The notes beneath the pieces are model-generated. The model ran no database searches, was not told where the DNA came from, and saw nothing but the letters and a program-made list of their open reading frames with translations. Source: an uncultured Planctomycetia bacterium (GTDB taxonomy: Bacteria > Planctomycetota > Phycisphaerae > Phycisphaerales > SM1A02). Taken from it: DNA of 64,000 nucleotides. A program made the position numbers and the translations under genes. Positions 57,842-64,000 of this stretch are shown one piece after another. Every line of letters starts with the position of its first letter. Positions within the stretch are counted from its first letter, which is position 1. Where the stretch lies: positions 62,001-126,000 of the forward strand of contig CALMPF010000057.1 in NCBI GenBank assembly GCA_937871505.1. The letters run 5' to 3'.

Positions 57842-58118
57842 CGGATTCAGCGCCGGAAGCCGGACGGCCTAAGGCTGCTCTGGAGGCGAGGGCGGGAGGG
57901 CGGCGAGGCGGAGAGAAGAGGATCCCGTCATCGGGCTGGGATCGGTCTGGAGTCCATCTGGGTTCAGGACGGGACCACGACCGAAGCCGGATTGAACCGA
58001 TCGCCGCAGCGACGGATCGGAGTTGCGGGGAGGCCGGGACTCCCTCGTCCGCACTCCGGCCGACGCGCGCGAGAGGCCGCGTGGTCGCCTCCGCCACGCC
58101 CTGATCGGGATCGTCGCC

Positions 58119-58985
58119 TCACATGTCCATGGTGAATGCGGCGTCGTCCATGAGGTAGAGACCGACCAGCCAGTTCTCGACGAGGTAGGGCTCCACCGAG
58201 AGCTTTCCCGTGGTCGTGCCGAAGTAGGAAAGCTGCCGCCGTCGGTCGCGCGGGGCCGTGGCGAGCTTCACCTCGATCGCGTCGTAGGGAGTCGGCGGGA
58301 CGCCGATGCAGCAGCCATCCCACTGGTTGAGCATGGCGAGCATCTCCTTCGGATCGAAGGAGAAGATCGGGAAGGCCGCGTATCCGTCGATGCGCACGTG
58401 CTTGCCGTGGAGCAGCGCCACGCGCTGGGGAAGCTCGAGCTTGCCGAGTCGCGGCTGGTAGACCTCGCCCGCGGAGACGAGGAGCTCCCAGGTCACGCGG
58501 AACGGGTCGCCGGATGTGCCCGCCCCGCGAATCGTGAAGCGGTCGTCGGCCCGGATCGTGCCGTCGGGCATGCGGACGATCGTGCCCGGGAGGATCGTCA
58601 CGCCCGGAATCGCCGCGTCGAGTCCATCGGTGAGCCGGGGAGCGTCTTCGGGAACTTCGGTCCGCTCGGCGTCGGGCGGGGCGGCCTGCGCCGCGCGTTC
58701 GGCGCTGCTCGCCAGCAGCGACTCGGCGAGCGCCGCGCGGTCGTCGTGGCGCGGTCCGGGCGCTGCGTCGAGTTCGAGGCCCGTCGTCCCGGAGCCCTGC
58801 TCGCCTCTCGCCCCGCGCGATCGGCGGGCCGCGTCCTCCTCGGCGGCGAGCGAGGCGGCGAGGCGCTCGGCGCCGTGCGGAGGGCTCTCCGGAAGGGCAC
58901 CCATTCCGCCCGTGCGCGTCGTGTTCCAGAGCGCCCAGGCGCCGCCGAGGATGACGAGTGCGAGGAATGTCCAGAGCAGCCGCAT
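58119..58985 (-). CDS. DUF3299-like anchored protein
   Basis: 288 residues. N-terminal signal or anchor (LLWTFLALVILGGAWALW), a charged Ala/Glu/Arg linker (about 30-115), then a domain with GKHVRIDGYAAFPIFSFDP, MLNQWDGCCIGVPPTPYD and IEVKL. The paired Cys and the HVRIDGYAAFPIF segment are as in DUF3299, a family of unknown function common in planctomycetes and proteobacteria. It is 277 bp from the PIG-L gene, a space that holds nothing else I can see. Confidence 0.72.
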   Translation of the reverse strand: MRLLWTFLALVILGGAWALWNTTRTGGMGALPESPPHGAERLAASLAAEEDAARRSRGARGEQGSGTTGLELDAAPGPRHDDRAALAESLLASSAERAAQAAPPDAERTEVPEDAPRLTDGLDAAIPGVTILPGTIVRMPDGTIRADDRFTIRGAGTSGDPFRVTWELLVSAGEVYQPRLGKLELPQRVALLHGKHVRIDGYAAFPIFSFDPKEMLAMLNQWDGCCIGVPPTPYDAIEVKLATAPRDRRRQLSYFGTTTGKLSVEPYLVENWLVGLYLMDDAAFTMDM

Positions 58986-59186
58986 GAGGCGGGCGATCGT
59001 ACGCGCGGAGATCGCCGTCGCCGGTGGATGCGGCGTCGGCGGAGCGGGCGCCGCCGCGCGCGACCGGTCGGGCCGCGCGCTCGCGCGTCTCGGGGAGTTC
59101 AGGCCCGGAAAGAGACACTCGGCGCGACACGCCGAAGCGACGTGCCGCGCCGAGGAGCGTGACGGGAAGGGACGATCAGGACGGAT

Positions 59187-60545
59187 TCAGCTTCCGGCGC
59201 CGGACGTGAGCATCGTCCGGAGGAGCTGCGCATCCGCGGCGTCGACGACGCCGTCGCCGTTGAGGTCGGCAGGGCAGCCGCCTTCGGGCGGGCAGGCGCC
59301 GAACGCGGCCCGCAGAATCACCAGGTCGGCGATGTTGACGACGCCGTCGCCGTTGAGATCGCCCCGAAGCGGCGCCGGGAGGGGCCGATCGGGATCGCTC
59401 GGCTCGGGCGGGACGGAGATGAACAGGCGGTGCGTGCCCGGATCGACCTTGATGGTCTCGCCCGCGGGCCATCCGATGGCGGGAAGCGTGAAGTTCACCG
59501 GTCCGTTTCCGAGGTTGCTGACCGCGACCGCGACGGCGCCGTCGCGAACGACGCCGGACCACTGCACACCGCTGACCTTGTCGGTGTCGAGGGTGAGGAT
59601 CGTCAGCGGACCGCTGCGGTCGAAGACCACGTCGAGTTCATGCCAGGCGTTGTTCATGTCGAGCCGGTACTGCGCCGTCGAGTAGCCGGCCACGAACGAC
59701 TCCAGCACGTAGTAGCCGTCGACGCCCCGGAGCCGAAGGTGATGCATCAGCGCGATGCCGTCCTCCTTGGGCGGGATCTCGACGGGTTCGCCGGGCGTGT
59801 TGTTGACGAAGGGCGCCATCCAGGGAATCAGCAGGTGGCCGGGGGGCAGGGCGCGCTTGGCGGTCATCGCCCGCTCCAGCGGCGCCCAGAAGAGGGCGCT
59901 GCGGACGTTCGGGGCGATGAACGTCCCCCAGAACTCCGGCATCGTGTGCATCTTGAAGAGCGAGTACGGATAGCAGTTCGGCATCGCCACGTCGAGGCCG
60001 TAGCCGTAGAGCGAGGCGTTGTACGTGCGATCCGAGGTGACCTGCGAGTACGCCGCGAGGTCGACGGTGCCGGGGTAGTGCGGATAGGCGCCCATCCAGG
60101 CGTTGGCGACCAGCGGCGAGTCGTGGAAGCGGACCTCGAAGATCATCGAGATCAGGGCGAGATCCTCGACTTCGCTCTCGAAGTCGGAGAAGACGTAGTC
60201 GATCTTGCCGAGGTGGTCGAGCGTCTTCTGGAGCGCGAAGGGATCCTGCCAGCCCATGACCGGCGCCGTGCCGTTGCGGAGCATGATGCCGATGGGCAGC
60301 CCGGCCGCTTCGAGCGCGGCGTAGAGCTGGAGATAGGTCGGATGCAGCGCCGGGAGATCCCACCCCGGATGCGGCGTCGGGATGATGTCGAGCGTTGCGG
60401 GGATCGTGTACCTGACGTGCCAGTCGTGGATCCGCGGTCGGAGGTTGGGATCGGCGGCGTGGATCGGCGCTGCGCAGGCGAAGGCGCCGGCGAGGAGCGC
60501 GGAGGCTCCGATCCGCCGGCCGGACAGTTGGGTCATCGGGATCAT
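59187..60545 (-). CDS. Secreted protein with dockerin-type repeats, glycosidase-like fold
   Basis: 452 residues. Signal peptide (GASALLAGAFACAAPIHA), then a (beta/alpha)-barrel-like region with TPHPGWDLPALHPTYLQLY, IDYVFSDFESEVEDLALI and YGYGLDVAMPNCYPYSL, which resembles glycoside-hydrolase-type barrels, though I cannot name a family or catalytic pair. The C terminus bears two calcium loops, GDLNGDGVVNIADLVIL and DLNGDGVVDAADAQLL. ATG 60545 is chosen since GGAG lies 9 nt upstream and the signal follows; a longer frame opens at 60641. Confidence 0.8.
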   Translation of the reverse strand: MIPMTQLSGRRIGASALLAGAFACAAPIHAADPNLRPRIHDWHVRYTIPATLDIIPTPHPGWDLPALHPTYLQLYAALEAAGLPIGIMLRNGTAPVMGWQDPFALQKTLDHLGKIDYVFSDFESEVEDLALISMIFEVRFHDSPLVANAWMGAYPHYPGTVDLAAYSQVTSDRTYNASLYGYGLDVAMPNCYPYSLFKMHTMPEFWGTFIAPNVRSALFWAPLERAMTAKRALPPGHLLIPWMAPFVNNTPGEPVEIPPKEDGIALMHHLRLRGVDGYYVLESFVAGYSTAQYRLDMNNAWHELDVVFDRSGPLTILTLDTDKVSGVQWSGVVRDGAVAVAVSNLGNGPVNFTLPAIGWPAGETIKVDPGTHRLFISVPPEPSDPDRPLPAPLRGDLNGDGVVNIADLVILRAAFGACPPEGGCPADLNGDGVVDAADAQLLRTMLTSGAGS

Positions 60546-60574
60546 CGCGACACTCTCCGGGACGTGTGACCGCG

Positions 60575-60674
60575 GGGCGACGACGTTCACGCGCGTCGTC
60601 GCCCGCAGTCGGGACGGGTGCCGTCCCGATGGTCCTTTCAAGACTCACGCTGCGGACTCGGCACAGGGCCGAGT
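60575..60674 (-). promoter_or_regulatory. Cluster of three hairpins in the leader of the secreted-protein gene
   Basis: Stems at 60575-60585/60594-60604 (11 bp), 60609-60617/60621-60629 (9 bp) and 60656-60662/60668-60674 (7 bp), in the 370-bp gap between the permease stop at 60916 and the ATG at 60545. One could be a terminator for the upstream operon, and the inner two a structured leader. No match to a known riboswitch that I can recall. Confidence 0.5.
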
Positions 60675-60915
60675 GTGCGGCTGGGCGCTGGGCAACGCCC
60701 CGGTCGTGCCACTGAGCGCCCCGCGGCGACCGATGGCGTGAGCCGATCGACGACCGTCGGGACAGTGCGGGGAGTTATCGCAGGGGGCCGGCCGCGTGCA
60801 ACGAAACGTCGCCGGATTTCGGCGGGAATTCTCGCGGCCTCACCGAAGCGCCCCGGGAAGGCGGCCACCTCCGGCGTTCGCGCAGCGCGGATCCCGCCTC
60901 GGGCCGGGCCGCCGA

Positions 60916-62202
60916 TCAGTCGACCCCGCGGAGTCCCCCTGCCACGGGCTGCCGGTAGGCGGTCAGGGCCGGAGCGATCCCCGCGAGAGCGGCCAGCGCG
61001 ACCGTGCACGCCGAGACGATCAGGATCCACGGAAGCCGCGGCTCCGCGGGGATCACCAGCCCGAGCGTGCTCCTGAGGGCCTCGGAGGCGATGACCATCC
61101 CGAGCACGCCCAGCACGACGCCCGCGGCGGCGCCGAGGAGGCCGATCACGGCGCTCTCGGTGACGACGAGCGAGAAGATCCGCGGGCGGCTGAAGCCCAG
61201 CACGCGCAGCACCGCGATCTGGCGCCGGCGGAGCTCCATCGCTCCGGTCATCACGAGCAGGATCGAGATCGCCCCCCCGACAAGCGTCGTCGCGGCCAGG
61301 GCGATGAAGAGCCGATCGATGCTCCCGACGATCGCGAAGAGCCGGTCGATCTGCTGCTCGGGCTGGGCGACCGCGATCGAGGTGTCGCGCCGGAGCGCAT
61401 CGAACTGCTGCTGCATCGCCGGAGAGACGTTCGACCCCGGGCGCGTGGGAAGGCGGAGCATGATCCCGGTGATGAGCCGGTCCTCGTCGAGCAGGTCCTC
61501 CAGCGCGGTCATCGTGACCGAGGGATCCGCGTGGTGCCGTCGATCGTGGGCATGGAGGATCCACGAGCTCTCGAGGTCGGTGAAGAGCGCGCGGTCGTGG
61601 GGCGTGCCCGTCGGCTCGAGGATTCCGACGACGAGATAGGGAAACTCGTCGTGCTCGTGGCTGTGGTGCTCGACGTCGCCGCCGCGCGAGCCGGGGCTGC
61701 CGTGCGTGAGGATGATCGCATCGCCGAGCTTCAGGCGCGATCGCCGCGCCGCCTCGGCGCCGAGCACCACCTCGAAGTTCGCCTCGAAGGGGCGCCCTTC
61801 CGCGAAGCGCCAGCGTCCCGAGAGGTCCGGCTGGAACCGCGTCAGGAAGTCCCGGGTGGTCGCCACGACCGGCATCCCGCGGTAGGAGTCGCCGAGCTGC
61901 GTCGGGATCGCCCACTCCCACGGAAAGCTCTCGGCGATCTGCCGGTACTTCGCCCACGGCATCGCATTGCGCGGGGGGTTCGCGTAGAAGATCCCGTTGA
62001 GCACCGCCGTCAGCGGCGAGGGTTCCGCCGCGACGTAGAGGTGCGTCGTTCCGGGTCCGCGCCGGAACGCATCGGCGCCGGCGTCGCGAAGCGTCAGGAG
62101 CACGAGCATGAGACCGGCAGCGACCGCCACGGTGGCCACCGTCAGCAGCGTGAGCGTTCGCCGCGCGAAGAGACTGCGAATGACGATCGAGAAGTCGGTC
62201 AT
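60916..62202 (-). CDS. ABC transporter permease, FtsX/MacB type
   Basis: 428 residues: TM1 at about 15-38, a large periplasmic domain (to about 300) with a His-rich loop (VEHHSHEHDEF), and three more helices (about 305-325, 350-380, 395-418). The MRELLRRRQIAVLRVLGFSR-like stretch MELRRRQIAVLRVLGFS is the FtsX signature. Works with the ATPase encoded just upstream, whose stop overlaps its start by ATGA. These transporters move lipoproteins, peptides or drive cell-wall enzymes; the substrate is unknown, though the His-rich loop hints at metal. Confidence 0.88.
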   Translation of the reverse strand: MTDFSIVIRSLFARRTLTLLTVATVAVAAGLMLVLLTLRDAGADAFRRGPGTTHLYVAAEPSPLTAVLNGIFYANPPRNAMPWAKYRQIAESFPWEWAIPTQLGDSYRGMPVVATTRDFLTRFQPDLSGRWRFAEGRPFEANFEVVLGAEAARRSRLKLGDAIILTHGSPGSRGGDVEHHSHEHDEFPYLVVGILEPTGTPHDRALFTDLESSWILHAHDRRHHADPSVTMTALEDLLDEDRLITGIMLRLPTRPGSNVSPAMQQQFDALRRDTSIAVAQPEQQIDRLFAIVGSIDRLFIALAATTLVGGAISILLVMTGAMELRRRQIAVLRVLGFSRPRIFSLVVTESAVIGLLGAAAGVVLGVLGMVIASEALRSTLGLVIPAEPRLPWILIVSACTVALAALAGIAPALTAYRQPVAGGLRGVD

Positions 62203-62933
62203 CGGGCGAGGGCCTCGGGATCCTCGGCGCGGCGCGCCTCGAGCGTGATGCGGCGCTCGAAGCGGTCCGCCATCGCGGGGTCGTGGCTGGTGACCAGCAG
62301 CGCTGCGCCGTTGTCGCGGCAGGCGGCGCTGATCAGGGTCATTGCGTTCGCCGCGTTCTCCGGATCGAGGCTCGCCGTGGGTTCATCGGCGAGCACCAGC
62401 GCCGGTCGGCACGCGAGCGCACGGGCGACGGCGACGCGCTGCTGCTGTCCGACGCTGAGCCGATCGACCGGCCGATCCGGGCGGTCGATGCCGAGGGCCC
62501 TGAGCAGCGCGGCGGCGCGCGGGCGGTGCTCGGCGCGCGGCAGGTTCGCCGCGAGCATCGCGAGCATCACGTTCTCGATCGCCGTGAATCCGGAGAGAAG
62601 CTGGAATGTCTGGAAGATCATCCCGATGCTCCGCCCGCGGAAGAGATCGCGGGCGGGCCCGGTCAGGGCATGGACCTCGACGCCCGCGACGCGGATGCTC
62701 CCGGCGTCGGGGTCGAGCAGGCCCGCGACGAGCTGAAGCAGCGTGCTCTTGCCCGAGCCGGACTTCCCGGCCAGCAGAAGCTGCTCGCCCGGCGCGAGAG
62801 AGAGCTCCGGAAGGTCGAGCTCGAAGGGAGCGCCGTCGCCCGGGGAGCGTCCGTAGCGGAACCGCAGCTCGCGGATCGAGAGCGCCGGAGAGGCCGCCAC
62901 GACCGCCGTCTCGCTCGGAGCGGGGCGGATCAT
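62199..62933 (-). CDS. ABC transporter ATP-binding protein, MacB/LolD type
   Basis: 244 residues with Walker A GKSGSGKST, Q-loop MIFQTFQLLSGFTAIENV, signature LSVGQQQRVAVARAL, Walker B LVLADEPTASLD and the switch His in TSHDP. It pairs with the permease 3'. Its ATG overlaps the alaS stop as ATGA, so alaS and the two transporter genes are probably one transcript. Confidence 0.94.
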   Translation of the reverse strand: MIRPAPSETAVVAASPALSIRELRFRYGRSPGDGAPFELDLPELSLAPGEQLLLAGKSGSGKSTLLQLVAGLLDPDAGSIRVAGVEVHALTGPARDLFRGRSIGMIFQTFQLLSGFTAIENVMLAMLAANLPRAEHRPRAAALLRALGIDRPDRPVDRLSVGQQQRVAVARALACRPALVLADEPTASLDPENAANAMTLISAACRDNGAALLVTSHDPAMADRFERRITLEARRAEDPEALAR

Positions 62934-64000
62934 CGAGCGGCCGCCCCGAGTCGATCGCCTGCGAAGGTCGCCGCCTTCATCAGGGCTTCGGCTGCGCGGT
63001 GGGGTTCCTTGCCGCCGGCCTGGGCGGAGTCCGGCCTGCCCCCTCCGCTGCCGCCGCACGCCGAGGCGGCGTCCTTGACCCACTCTCCCGCCTTGAGTCC
63101 GGCCTTGACGAGTTCGGGCGGGACGCTCGCGACGATCGTCACGCGCGACTCGGCGAAGTCGGTGCCCAGCAGCAGGACGGCGGCGTCCGCCCGGCGGGCG
63201 CGGATCGCGTCCAGCCCGGCCATCAGAACGTCGCGATCGGCGCTGTCGAGCTCGTGGACGATCACGCGGCTCGTCGCCCGCTCGGCGATCTGCCGCGACT
63301 GCTCGACGATGCGCTCGCGCACCGCGCCTTGCTCGCGCTTCCGGATGGCCCGGACGCGCTCGCGGAGCCGCTCGACGATCGCGTGCACGCGGCGCCGGGC
63401 GACGGCGCTCATCGGCAGCGCGTCCGCCTGCGGCGCGATCTCGTCGAACTCCGCGCCGATGAACTCCTCGTTGAGGTGCTCGCAGGCCAAGGCTCGCTGC
63501 TCGAGGGCGTGGCCGGCCGCCTCCGCGGCGAGCGCCGCGGCGCCGGTCAGTCCGAAGATGCGCCGCACGCCCGCCGAGAGCGCTCCCTCGGAGAGCAGGA
63601 CGAACCTGCGGATCTCGCCGGTCGACTCGACGTGGGTGCCGCCGCAGAACTCGATGGCGTGGCTCATCCAGCGCGGGTTCGCCGGATCGGCGAGCAGCTC
63701 GGCGATCGGCGCTCCGACGGAGACGACGCGCACCGGATCCGGGTAGCGCTCGCCGAAGACCGCCCGGACCCCCGCGATCGCCCGCGCCTCTCCGAGCGGA
63801 ACGACGTCGGCGAAGACGCGGCTGTCTGCGGCGACCGCCGCATTGACGATGCTCTCGAGCCGCTCGATCGACTCCGGCGCGAGGGCGTGGCCGGAGGCGA
63901 AGTCGAAACGGAGCCGATCGGTGGCCACGAGACTCCCGCGCTGCTCGGTCTCGCCGAGGATCTCGCGCAGGGCGTGGTTGACCAGATGCGTCGCGGTGTG
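62930..64000 (-). CDS. alaS: Alanyl-tRNA synthetase, C-terminal part (partial, runs off the window)
   Basis: The 3' 1071 bases of alaS; the N-terminal catalytic part lies beyond 64000. Seen: the editing domain with zinc ligands HTATHLVNH at the edge and EFCGGTHVESTGEIRRF, then a helical linker and the C-Ala domain ending in ACGGSGGGRPDSAQAGGK. This part removes mischarged Ser or Gly and contributes to tRNA binding. Frame is continuous from the window end, so no internal start is needed. Confidence 0.95.
   Translation of the reverse strand, partial: HTATHLVNHALREILGETEQRGSLVATDRLRFDFASGHALAPESIERLESIVNAAVAADSRVFADVVPLGEARAIAGVRAVFGERYPDPVRVVSVGAPIAELLADPANPRWMSHAIEFCGGTHVESTGEIRRFVLLSEGALSAGVRRIFGLTGAAALAAEAAGHALEQRALACEHLNEEFIGAEFDEIAPQADALPMSAVARRRVHAIVERLRERVRAIRKREQGAVRERIVEQSRQIAERATSRVIVHELDSADRDVLMAGLDAIRARRADAAVLLLGTDFAESRVTIVASVPPELVKAGLKAGEWVKDAASACGGSGGGRPDSAQAGGKEPHRAAEALMKAATFAGDRLGAAAR

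Noticed and set aside
60546-60915. Cobalamin or c-di-GMP riboswitch
   Set aside because: Hairpins are present but the conserved boxes of these classes are not.

Overview
The window is very GC-rich, dense in genes, and has no rRNA, tRNA, transposase, integrase or CRISPR array that I could find. It looks like a chromosomal segment of a planctomycete, most likely Phycisphaerae-like. The reasons are: secreted proteins ending in dockerin-type Asp-Gly calcium repeats; paired zinc-ribbon membrane proteins with the C-x-G-C-x-Y-x-L signature; a giant PA14/dehydrogenase-propeller/DUF1080 protein; a DUF3299-like protein; a ThiD2-ThiE fusion; and futalosine-pathway menaquinone synthesis. This is inference from protein families, not a database match.

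Layout. 1-9800: a superoxide dismutase, thiamin synthesis, a metallo-hydrolase coupled to an acyl-CoA mutase large subunit, histidyl-tRNA synthetase and futalosine hydrolase. 10000-15500: zinc-ribbon and other small membrane or unknown proteins, a TPR lipoprotein, and an ArsR-methyltransferase regulator. 15600-17250: adenosylhomocysteinase behind a near-perfect 24-bp palindrome overlapping a -10 element. 17400-28600: secreted dockerin protein, BFD ferredoxin, solute-binding lipoprotein, a B12-binding domain fused to a MeaB-type GTPase, UPF0316, the 1175-residue PA14/DUF1080 protein and an HNH endonuclease. 29090-53672: an unbroken run of + strand genes, namely a glutathionylspermidine-synthase-like cluster, a 1565-residue TIR-CHAT-STAND-TPR protein, an NtrC-type regulator, two LptF/LptG-like permeases, nrdR, a tricorn-like protease, a beta-propeller lipoprotein, a SpoIIE-type phosphatase, a kinase-like protein and truA. 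53800-64000: mostly - strand genes for secreted proteins, a PIG-L deacetylase, an ABC transporter, and the 3' part of alaS running off the edge.

How genes work together. The mutase large subunit (4200-5876) carries the Phe/Gln pair expected of isobutyryl-CoA-type mutases rather than the Tyr/Arg of methylmalonyl-CoA mutase. Its missing B12 subunit and GTPase chaperone are found fused in one protein at 22383-23558. Together they look like an IcmF split in two. The ArsR-methyltransferase and ahcY form a regulator-target pair. Many genes overlap by ATGA and are probably translationally coupled (zinc-ribbon pair, nrdR with the tricorn-like protease, the ABC transporter with alaS).

The most striking locus is the TIR-CHAT-STAND-TPR protein (33180-37877). 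It combines two effector-type domains with a signalling NTPase and a sensor-like repeat region built of 144-bp units that are nearly identical at DNA level. It is a good candidate for a one-gene immune or cell-death device. A second theme is the number of short degenerate tandem repeats (9-17 bp, often 12, 13 or 15 bp) in linkers and between genes.
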